Part shown: positions 1-5,401 of the stretch, piece by piece
Layout: every line of letters begins with the position of its first letter
Position numbering within the stretch: position 1 is the first letter of the stretch
Assembly (NCBI GenBank): GCA_945494195.1
Contig: CALYVJ010000039.1
Location: 1-10,348 of the forward strand
Length of the DNA: 10,348 bases
Reading direction: 5' to 3'
From: an uncultured Selenomonas sp.
GTDB lineage: Bacteria; Bacillota; Negativicutes; Selenomonadales; Selenomonadaceae
Position numbers and translations under genes: made by a program
The notes under the pieces: generated by a model
The model's input: only the letters and a program-made list of their open reading frames with translations
What the model was told of the DNA's origin: nothing
Databases searched by the model: none

Positions 1-115
1 AGTCCGGATTTTCCAAGCGATGGACCTCTTTTAAATCCAAAGCCTTCTGATAGAACTGCAGGCTTCTGTCAAGGTCCAGGACATTCAAGTTATTATGGAC
101 AAATTTGAAATTCAT
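1..115 (-). CDS. gloA: Glyoxalase I-like (VOC family) protein, 5' part only
   Basis: The first 38 codons of a gene that runs off the left edge. The translation begins MNFKFVHNNLNVLDLDRSLQ and continues FYQKALDLKEVHR. This is the classic N-terminus of lactoylglutathione lyase and related VOC metalloenzymes: a first beta strand carrying a His (His7, the usual first metal ligand), then the LDRSLxFYxKAL helix. The family isomerises the hemithioacetal of methylglyoxal and a thiol, a cytosolic detoxification step. The start is the ATG at 113-115, preceded by AGGAGG (minus strand of 123-128) with a 7-base gap; another ATG at 118-120 runs straight into a stop. The substrate cannot be settled because the rest of the active site lies outside the window; another VOC enzyme such as a methylmalonyl-CoA epimerase is possible but less likely. 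Confidence 0.8.
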   Translation of the reverse strand, partial: MNFKFVHNNLNVLDLDRSLQFYQKALDLKEVHRLENPD

Positions 116-153
116 AGCATCTCCTCCTAACTTCAACGGTATACTCCTCGATA

Positions 154-182
154 ATTATACCGCCATTGCCTTCTTTTGCCAA
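154..182 (-). promoter_or_regulatory. Sigma-A type promoter of the glyoxalase gene
   Basis: Read on the minus strand, TTGGCA (177-182) is followed after 17 bases by a perfect TATAAT (154-159). This sits about 40 bases upstream of the glyoxalase start, so the gene can be transcribed independently of putP. A 7-base inverted repeat, CGGTATA/TATACCG (137-143 and 156-162), overlaps the -10 box and could be an operator. Confidence 0.7.
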
Positions 183-204
183 AGGAAAATCGTCCCAATA
201 TATA

Positions 205-1683
205 TCAGATCTCGCTATGCTCCACCGAATCGAACACTGCGGTAATACTCTGTGCCGGTTTTTTATCCAAAAGACTGACAGCATAAATAGCCAGCAGAGA
301 AAGCACAAAGCCCGGTACGATTTCGTAAAGGCCAAACAATGCCAGCTGCTTCCAAACGAGAACGGTCACACCACCCACGATGATACCAGCCAATACCCCA
401 TTGCGGGTAGTGCGGCGCCAGAAAAGGCTCATGAGCAGTGCCGGTCCAAAAGCGGCACCAAAACCAGCCCAAGCATAAGCAACCATGTCAAGAATAAAGC
501 TGTTTGGATTGAGTCCCAAAAAGATTGCCAGCGAAGCGATGACCAAAACCGATGCGCGGCTTATCCAAACGAGCTCCTTCTGGTCAGCCTCCTTACAGGT
601 CAGCGTGCGGTAGAAATCCTGGGCAAATGCCGATGCCGCCACCAGCAGCTGGGAGGAAGCTGTACTCATAATGGCAGCCAGCACCGCCGACAGAATAAGT
701 CCTGCTATTACCGGCGGGAACATAGTATTCGTCATGACAAGAAATACCGTCTCCGATTCTGTTCCTTGAAGCGGTTCAGCCAGGAACACGCGGCCTGCCA
801 TTCCCACTGCCACTGCAGCGGCCAGCGATACCACCACCCAAGTCATAGCGATACGGGTTGCCTGTTTGATTTCCTTGGAACTGGAAATTGCCATAAAGCG
901 CACTAGGATATGTGGCTGGCCGAAGTAACCAATGCCCCAGGCAAGCAGCGAAATCAACTCAACGATTCCCAGCACCGAGCCATCCGGTTTGGTAAAAGGT
1001 TCCAACATCGATGACTGGACACTATCGATGGCAGCCAGCGTTGCTCCCAAACCGCCCATGGACATGCCAGCTGTAATCGGGACTACCAATATGGCAAAAA
1101 ACATCATGATCCCCTGAATGAAATCCGTACGGGAAACAGCCAGAAATCCCCCCACCAAGGTATAGAACACCACGGAACCAGCGCCAATAAAAATCGCATA
1201 CTGGTACGGGATCCCAAAGACCGTCTCAAAAAGCCGGCCCGCCGAAACAAAGCCTGAGGATGTATAGATAATGAAAAAAATCAAAATGAAAATGGCTGGC
1301 ACAACGCGCAGCAGTCCACTTTTATCTTCGAAACGATTCTCCAGAAATTCCGGGAGCGTCAGCGAGTTGTTGGCAAGTTCCGTGTATTTACGAAGCCGCG
1401 CCGCAACAAAATGCCAGTTAACCCAAGTCCCCAGCGCAATGCCAACAGCAATCCAGCCGGCATTGAGACCAGCTAGATAGGCAAAGCCAGGAACCCCCAT
1501 AAGCATCCAGCCACTCATGTCTGAAGCCTCTGCACTCAAAGACGTGACCCAGGCCCCCAATTTACGGTTCCCCAAAAAATAATCGCTCATATTGCGTGTC
1601 CGGCGATAGTAATAAACACCGATTGCCATCATGACACCAATATATAAGATGAACATATTGATGATTGCCAAATTATGTGTCAA
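205..1683 (-). CDS. putP: Sodium/proline symporter PutP
   Basis: A 492-residue protein of the solute:sodium symporter family, close in length to E. coli PutP (502). It is predicted to span the inner membrane many times and to import proline driven by sodium. With the TTG at 1681-1683 as residue 1, the landmark residues fall on the E. coli numbers: Arg40 in LGNRKLGAW and Asp55/Ser57 in SAEASDMSGW, the sodium- and proline-site region. The hydrophilic loops, the GGFLAVSRTDFIQG segment and the later AAIMSTASSQLL helix (sodium site) are also present. The TTG start is supported by AGGAGG (minus strand of 1691-1696) seven bases upstream and by the residue numbering. No terminator is visible before the downstream glyoxalase gene, so read-through is possible. 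No putA lies alongside in this window. Confidence in the family is high; proline as substrate rests on these signature residues. Confidence 0.93.
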   Translation of the reverse strand: MTHNLAIINMFILYIGVMMAIGVYYYRRTRNMSDYFLGNRKLGAWVTSLSAEASDMSGWMLMGVPGFAYLAGLNAGWIAVGIALGTWVNWHFVAARLRKYTELANNSLTLPEFLENRFEDKSGLLRVVPAIFILIFFIIYTSSGFVSAGRLFETVFGIPYQYAIFIGAGSVVFYTLVGGFLAVSRTDFIQGIMMFFAILVVPITAGMSMGGLGATLAAIDSVQSSMLEPFTKPDGSVLGIVELISLLAWGIGYFGQPHILVRFMAISSSKEIKQATRIAMTWVVVSLAAAVAVGMAGRVFLAEPLQGTESETVFLVMTNTMFPPVIAGLILSAVLAAIMSTASSQLLVAASAFAQDFYRTLTCKEADQKELVWISRASVLVIASLAIFLGLNPNSFILDMVAYAWAGFGAAFGPALLMSLFWRRTTRNGVLAGIIVGGVTVLVWKQLALFGLYEIVPGFVLSLLAIYAVSLLDKKPAQSITAVFDSVEHSEI

Positions 1684-1730
1684 TAGTTTTCCTCCTCAAA
1701 ATCAGGTTACAGGTTTACAATATGTTATAC

Positions 1731-1760
1731 ATTATAACCGTAAACCGCCCATAAATGCAA
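1731..1760 (-). promoter_or_regulatory. Promoter of putP
   Basis: On the minus strand, TTGCAT (1755-1760) lies 18 bases before a perfect TATAAT (1731-1736). The expected start of transcription is about 40 bases upstream of the TTG start codon of putP. The -10 box is embedded in an inverted repeat, GTTATA-CAT-TATAAC (1724-1738), itself inside a wider pair, GGTTTAC/GTAAACC (1712-1718 and 1740-1746). This arrangement suggests a repressor site, though no regulator can be named. Confidence 0.65.
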
Positions 1761-1831
1761 CTATAATTTACATAGGAGCTATACTATTTCTGTTATAGTG
1801 TACATTTTTACATTTTTCCGTAAAAAAAAGC

Positions 1832-1860
1832 TTGCAATCTGTAAAATCTTCTCGTATAAT
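1832..1860 (+). promoter_or_regulatory. Promoter of the FAD-dependent dehydrogenase
   Basis: TTGCAA (1832-1837), a 17-base spacer and a perfect TATAAT (1855-1860) form a near-consensus sigma-A promoter. Transcription would start near 1867, leaving an untranslated leader of about 128 bases before the ATG at 1995. That is unusually long for a simple gene and contains the hairpin described separately. Confidence 0.75.
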
Positions 1861-1903
1861 AGCAAAGGTTTTGCGAAAAAAACCCAGAAGAATTGCTTGT
1901 ATA

Positions 1904-1948
1904 CGCAGATTGCTTCCCACCCGAACAGCAAGAATCTGCGCTCTTTTT
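1904..1948 (+). promoter_or_regulatory. Terminator-like hairpin in the leader (possible attenuator)
   Basis: CGCAGATT (1904-1911) pairs perfectly with AATCTGCG (1933-1940). Alternatively, CGCAGA plus TTGCT pairs with AGCAA plus TCTGCG with a 3-base bulge, giving 11 pairs. CTCTTTTT follows at once. The hairpin lies between the promoter and the ribosome binding site of the dehydrogenase gene, where an intrinsic terminator would act as an attenuator. The sequence ATTGCTT occurs twice (1892-1898 and 1909-1915), so the right arm could pair with either copy. No known riboswitch class or T-box signature was recognised. The U-tract is only five bases, so termination may be weak. Confidence 0.45.
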
Positions 1949-1994
1949 GTGCGCCCGAATTTATCCCGGCCACATATTTTAGGAGGGAATTACC

Positions 1995-3374
1995 ATGAAA
2001 AAGTATGATGTTGCGATTGTTGGCGGCGGCCCGGCAGGAGTCTTTGCTGCTTACGAGCTGGCAGAAAAAAAACCGGAGCTCCACATCCTGGTTCTTGAAA
2101 GCGGCAAGGACATCTATCATCGCGTCTGCCCGATCTCCACGGGTAAGGTAAAAAGCTGCATCGGCTGCAAGCCCTGCAGTATCATGCGCGGCTTTGGCGG
2201 TGCCGGTGCCTTCTCCGATGGCAAGTACAACTTCACGACGCAGTTCGGTGGCTGGCTCAACGAGTACCTGCCCGATGACGAAGTCATGGATCTCATCAAT
2301 TATGTCGATAAAATCAATATGAAGCATGGTGCTCCCGCCGAGGTCTTCTCCACCGAGAATTCCAACATTGGCCAGCTGGCCCTTCAGCACGATCTGCATC
2401 TTCTCAGCGCCAGCGTCCGTCACCTCGGTACAGAAAACAATCTCAATATGCTAAAAGCAACCTATGAGTACCTCAAAAACAAAGTCGAATTCCGCTTTGA
2501 ATGCCCAGTTGCCCATATCCACTCAGATGGCAAAGGACATAACAGCCTTGAACTGGAAAACGGCGAAATCATCGAGGCTGAGTATCTGATTGTCGCTCCG
2601 GGCCGTGCCGGTGCTGAGTGGTTCTCCAACGAATGCGACGCCCTGGGACTCCAGCAGGAAAACAACCGCGTTGATGTCGGCGTCCGCGTTGAAGTTCCCG
2701 ATGAAGTCTGGAACCATATTACGAGCCAAGTCTATGAGGCAAAACTCGTTTACCGCACAAAACGCTACGGCGACCAGGTCCGCACCTTCTGCATGAATCC
2801 CCACGGCCATGTGGTCATGGAAAATACCGATGGCATCGTAACGGTCAACGGTCATTCCTACAGTGACCCGAAACTCCAGAGCAACAACACGAACTTTGCC
2901 CTGCTGGTCAGCAACCGCTTTACGGAGCCTTTCAAATCCCCGCATCAGTACGGCAAACGCATCGCTTCATTCTCGAACATGCTCGGGGGCGGCATCATCG
3001 TCCAGCGCTTCGGCGATCTCATGAAGGGACGGCGCACCAATGCCCACCGCATGACCAAGAGCTTTACGAACCCAACGCTGCAGGCTACGCCGGGTGATTT
3101 GTCCCTGGTACTGCCCAAGCGCCACCTCGACAACATCATCGAAATGATCCAGGCACTTAACAACATTGCTCCGGGTATGACGAACGACGATACCCTGCTC
3201 TACGGTGTCGAAGTCAAATTCTACAGTTCCCGGGTCGTTCTCACCAAAGAATTAGAAACTACCCTCAAAAACGTCTTCGCCATCGGAGATGGTGCCGGCG
3301 TTACCCGAGGCCTTTCCCAGGCAGGTGCCAGCGGCGTCTATGTTGCCCGCCGCATCCTTGACCGGGTAAAATAA
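1995..3374 (+). CDS. FAD-dependent dehydrogenase of the COG2509 type
   Basis: A 459-residue soluble flavoprotein. It opens with a Rossmann FAD-binding fold, YDVAIVGGGPAG (GxGxxG at 10-15), followed by a Glu35 expected to hold the ribose. Near the C-terminus, VFAIGDGAG (427-435) is the second FAD motif with the Gly-Asp pair that contacts the flavin phosphates. The family hallmark follows the first domain: Cys45, Cys55, Cys58 and Cys61, then GFGGAGAFSDGK (66-77). These match the uncharacterised FAD-dependent dehydrogenases grouped as COG2509, widespread in anaerobes. The physiological substrate is not known. The start ATG has AGGAGG at 1981-1986, eight bases upstream. The gene is monocistronic, with its own promoter and a strong terminator at 3389-3428. 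Annotation as a named dehydrogenase would overreach. Confidence 0.88.
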   Translation: MKKYDVAIVGGGPAGVFAAYELAEKKPELHILVLESGKDIYHRVCPISTGKVKSCIGCKPCSIMRGFGGAGAFSDGKYNFTTQFGGWLNEYLPDDEVMDLINYVDKINMKHGAPAEVFSTENSNIGQLALQHDLHLLSASVRHLGTENNLNMLKATYEYLKNKVEFRFECPVAHIHSDGKGHNSLELENGEIIEAEYLIVAPGRAGAEWFSNECDALGLQQENNRVDVGVRVEVPDEVWNHITSQVYEAKLVYRTKRYGDQVRTFCMNPHGHVVMENTDGIVTVNGHSYSDPKLQSNNTNFALLVSNRFTEPFKSPHQYGKRIASFSNMLGGGIIVQRFGDLMKGRRTNAHRMTKSFTNPTLQATPGDLSLVLPKRHLDNIIEMIQALNNIAPGMTNDDTLLYGVEVKFYSSRVVLTKELETTLKNVFAIGDGAGVTRGLSQAGASGVYVARRILDRVK

Positions 3375-3388
3375 CCCTTACCAGCCCC

Positions 3389-3428
3389 AAAGGACGGACA
3401 GTCACCAAAGACTTGTCCGTCCTTTTTT
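3389..3428 (+). terminator. Intrinsic terminator of the FAD dehydrogenase
   Basis: AAAGGACGGACA (3389-3400) pairs over 12 bases with TGTCCGTCCTTT (3414-3425), and T's continue to 3428. It begins 14 bases after the stop codon. In the opposite direction the stem is followed by only three T's, so it would be a poor terminator for the minus-strand reading frame that converges on it. Confidence 0.92.
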
Positions 3429-3447
3429 ATCCATCGGCATCCCGGAT

Positions 3448-3692
3448 TTACTCCAGCACAACCGCCGCATCATTTTTACAACGATACTGGACAACTGCCA
3501 GTAGCAAAAACACCCCCATGATCGCGGCAATCCAACCAAACAATCCCTTTTCTGCTGCCAGCATAGCAATGAAGGTATTGACGCTACCGTAGCCAGCACC
3601 AAACAAAATGGTCAGCAATGCCGGTCCCCCAGTATTGCGTTCACACAGACGGTTGAGGAGGGATTCCGGGTCCATCATTTTTCTTTTGTCAA
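3448..3692 (-). pseudogene. Probable remnant of a multi-pass membrane transporter (MFS-like)
   Basis: The open frame (ATG at 3676-3678, stop at 3448-3450) encodes 76 residues with two hydrophobic stretches. One contains LLTILFGAGYGSVNTFIAML and resembles a late transmembrane helix of major facilitator permeases (the GxGYGS turn). The other, GWIAAIMGVFLLLAVV, looks like a last helix followed by a basic tail. A lone two-helix piece like this is not a functional transporter. The only good ribosome binding site, AGGAG (minus strand of 3703-3707), does not serve this ATG, which is 24 bases away. It fits a TTG at 3690-3692 that reads M-T-K-E-K and then stops. This pattern fits a deletion that fused the first codons of a permease, out of frame, to its last part. 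It could instead be an intact small membrane protein; the MFS resemblance is from pattern recognition only. Confidence 0.45.
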
Positions 3693-3713
3693 AATGATAT
3701 CGCTCCTCTCTAT

Positions 3714-3729
3714 AATTGACATGTCAATT
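3714..3729. promoter_or_regulatory. Perfect 16-bp palindrome, likely operator
   Basis: AATTGACATGTCAATT is its own reverse complement. It lies just upstream (on the minus strand) of the AGGAG of the transporter remnant, where a repressor site would be expected. Its size and symmetry suit a dimeric winged-helix or TetR-type repressor, but no regulator gene is adjacent and no protein can be assigned. No convincing promoter hexamer pair was found around it. Confidence 0.5.
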
Positions 3730-3769
3730 TTGTTATCATTAGCGATAGCTGACAAATCAAATCACCTGC

Positions 3770-3797
3770 AAAAAAACAGCCTGTCTAAGACAAGCTG
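3770..3797 (-). terminator. Intrinsic terminator of the nucleosidase unit
   Basis: On the minus strand, CAGCTTGTC (3797-3789) pairs with GACAGGCTG (3785-3777) over nine bases, including one U-G pair, with a TTA loop. Seven T's (3776-3770) follow. It lies about 36 bases after the stop codon of the nucleosidase gene. Confidence 0.82.
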
Positions 3798-3833
3798 CTT
3801 GGTAAGTCACCCACAGATTCCACTATCCACCAG

Positions 3834-4589
3834 TCAATTGCCGGTCAAAGCTCTATCGTACTGTTGAGCTACCGCCAGCACAAACTGCTGGCAGACCTTT
3901 GCTGATTCCGGCTGGAACTCTTCAGCTCGGAATTCCGTATTGGACAAGATGCGTATCCCCAGGAAGGGAATCCCATACTGCTGGCAAATCTGGGCCGCAG
4001 AATTGACTTCCATATCCTCGCAGGATGAACCGAATTGGTTATGCAAGAACTGCAGACGTTCCTTTTGACGGTTCCAGGTATTAGAGCTTGCTATACAGCC
4101 AGCCACTACCCGGCCCCGTTTGTAGTCCCTTGCCACCGTCTGTGCTGCTGCCAGCAGCTTTTCATCCCCCGGATAATAGACGGCCTGCGGAACAAACGAC
4201 TGGGTTACGGCATCATAGGCATAAGAGCCCATAAGCTCAATGTGCCGCCAGTCCACCAAATCTTCCTGGGCACTGCGATACGAACTGGCATCAAAGGAAC
4301 GCCGCCCCAGCACAATATCATAGGCCTGCAGTGCCGAATCATGACCACCTGCAGTTCCCTGGCTTATCACCGCAGCAGGACGAAACCTTTCGATGCCCAG
4401 AACCGTAGCAGCCGCCGCATTGGTCATGCCGATAGAAGTCACTGCCACCACCAGATTCACATTCCGGTACTTGCCCTCGACAAAGCGCCACTGCCCCACA
4501 ACCTGCTCCTGCGGGTCCGCCAAAGCCTCAATCAGCAGTTCTGTTTCCACGTTCATGGCACCTTCAATCATTATCTTCCGGGTATCCAT
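3834..4589 (-). CDS. MTA/SAH nucleosidase-like protein (PNP/UDP phosphorylase superfamily) with Asn at the catalytic Asp position
   Basis: A 251-residue member of the nucleoside phosphorylase/nucleosidase superfamily. IEGAMNVETELL (8-19) matches the N-terminal IIGAMEEE motif of MtnN, with Glu15 at the place of the catalytic E. coli Glu12. SQGTAGG (76-82) is the glycine-rich strand. CEDMEVNSAA (190-199) carries the ribose-binding Met-Glu pair, with Glu194 equal to E. coli Glu174. The segment GIRILSNTEF puts Asn217 where MtnN has the purine-protonating Asp197. In this superfamily Asp there goes with 6-aminopurines and Asn with 6-oxopurines, so adenine nucleosides may not be the natural substrate. 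The ATG at 4587-4589 is preferred because AAAGGGG lies about 10 bases upstream and the motif spacing fits. A longer version from 4646 would overlap the upstream gene and has no ribosome binding site. It follows the upstream unknown gene after 25 bases and probably shares its transcript. Confidence 0.8.
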   Translation of the reverse strand: MDTRKIMIEGAMNVETELLIEALADPQEQVVGQWRFVEGKYRNVNLVVAVTSIGMTNAAAATVLGIERFRPAAVISQGTAGGHDSALQAYDIVLGRRSFDASSYRSAQEDLVDWRHIELMGSYAYDAVTQSFVPQAVYYPGDEKLLAAAQTVARDYKRGRVVAGCIASSNTWNRQKERLQFLHNQFGSSCEDMEVNSAAQICQQYGIPFLGIRILSNTEFRAEEFQPESAKVCQQFVLAVAQQYDRALTGN

Positions 4590-4614
4590 TTGTTCTTCGC
4601 CCCTTTGCCAAAAT

Positions 4615-5211
4615 TCACTCTTTATGACATAGACTGTACTCCCCATGACCAGAACTTGTCAATACATAATCTGCCGCCATAAGAATCCCGGCTATAAACT
4701 GCTGACGCAAGGCATAGTAATCCTCGGCCCTGCCACCAGCTGCAATCCAATAGGAACCATGGACATCAAACCGCTGCTGCCAGCTAAAGTGCGCCTCACT
4801 TTTATCCGTGACGATGTTCACGCCATCACAGGGCATGCCATCTAAAGTGCATGCCTCTATCTGCTGGTAGCACTCACCAGCCGTGCTGTCCGCCCCAACC
4901 GCTTTTTCTGTCCCTAACGTATAGGCAACAACCTGCAAATCCTCCAGCCGCTCCTCATGACCAGACAGGATTCTGGCCGCCAGTTCAGCATAGCGTTTTT
5001 CCACACTTTCGATGCGGTCGTTTAGCCAGCCGTGAATATTGGCCTCGTCGATAATCTCCTCTAAGGGACGATTTTCATCCCTCACATAATCCGTTAACGA
5101 ATCCAGCCAGCCCTCCTGTACGGCCTTGTCCGCTAACCGGCGCAAAAGTTCCTCCTGTACCATTATCTTTTCATACATCCGATAGTGAATCGGTCCTAAA
5201 AAAGCACTCAT
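4615..5211 (-). CDS. Conserved protein of unknown function
   Basis: A 198-residue soluble protein starting MSAFLGPIHYRMYEKI. I do not recognise a characterised domain, but this opening and the segment PLEEIIDEANIHGWLNDRIE (50-69) look like a hypothetical family I have seen in Firmicutes. The first half is helical and charged (residues 12-95), with conserved-looking His9 and His60. The second half is mixed and contains three Cys residues (around 113-127) and a GSYWIAAGG turn. No signal peptide or membrane helix is seen. The start ATG has GGAGGT (minus strand of 5218-5223) six bases upstream. The stop is 25 bases before the nucleosidase start, so the two probably form an operon and may act in one nucleoside- or thiol-related pathway; that link is inferred from position only. 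No convincing promoter was found upstream. Confidence 0.75.
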   Translation of the reverse strand: MSAFLGPIHYRMYEKIMVQEELLRRLADKAVQEGWLDSLTDYVRDENRPLEEIIDEANIHGWLNDRIESVEKRYAELAARILSGHEERLEDLQVVAYTLGTEKAVGADSTAGECYQQIEACTLDGMPCDGVNIVTDKSEAHFSWQQRFDVHGSYWIAAGGRAEDYYALRQQFIAGILMAADYVLTSSGHGEYSLCHKE

Positions 5212-5352
5212 CCTATTACCTCCGTTTCGTAGTTAAAACTATACGTAAAAACCCGGAAGCCGTCTGTAAAAAATGTTACAAGATCAAAAAATCGCGTTCA
5301 GTATTGCCGAAGAGATGATATAAATCGCAACGTCTGCGGGGCAGCACTTGCG

Positions 5353-5391
5353 AAAAAAGCTGTCTTCCCCGTTTTAGGGAAGACAGCTTTT
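5353..5391 (-). terminator. Strong intrinsic terminator of the HD/glnS/permease operon
   Basis: A 15-base perfect stem (5355-5369 with 5377-5391) and a 7-base loop. On the minus strand it is followed by a run of six T's (5358-5353). It starts 10 bases after the permease stop codon. The opposite side has four T's, so it may also stop plus-strand transcription weakly. Confidence 0.93.
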
Positions 5392-5401
5392 ACTGGCTGG
5401 A

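Larger units (their letters stand above)
1684..1994. other. Divergent regulatory region between putP and the FAD dehydrogenase
   Basis: A 311-base AT-rich gap with no convincing gene. It contains the putP ribosome binding site, promoter and nested inverted repeats on the left, a separate plus-strand promoter at 1832-1860, and a leader of about 128 bases with a terminator-like hairpin before the dehydrogenase start. Short reading frames on both strands here lack ribosome binding sites and begin upstream of, or cross, the promoter elements. Confidence 0.7.

Noticed and set aside
166..906. Long plus-strand open frame of 246 codons opposite putP
   Set aside because: It lies antisense to a clear transporter gene, its translation is rich in His, Cys, Arg and Gln with no fold-like pattern, and it has no ribosome binding site.
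1893..1981. A 29-codon TTG-initiated frame in the dehydrogenase leader, possible leader peptide
   Set aside because: No ribosome binding site at a workable distance and no run of a single amino acid; it spans the hairpin, but nothing supports translation.
1779..2423. Minus-strand open frame of 214 codons
   Set aside because: Most of it is antisense to the FAD dehydrogenase and it runs across that gene's promoter and leader; no start signal.
4590..4646. Longer N-terminus for the nucleosidase starting at 4646
   Set aside because: It would overlap the end of the upstream gene, lacks a ribosome binding site, and adds 19 residues absent from the MtnN-type start.
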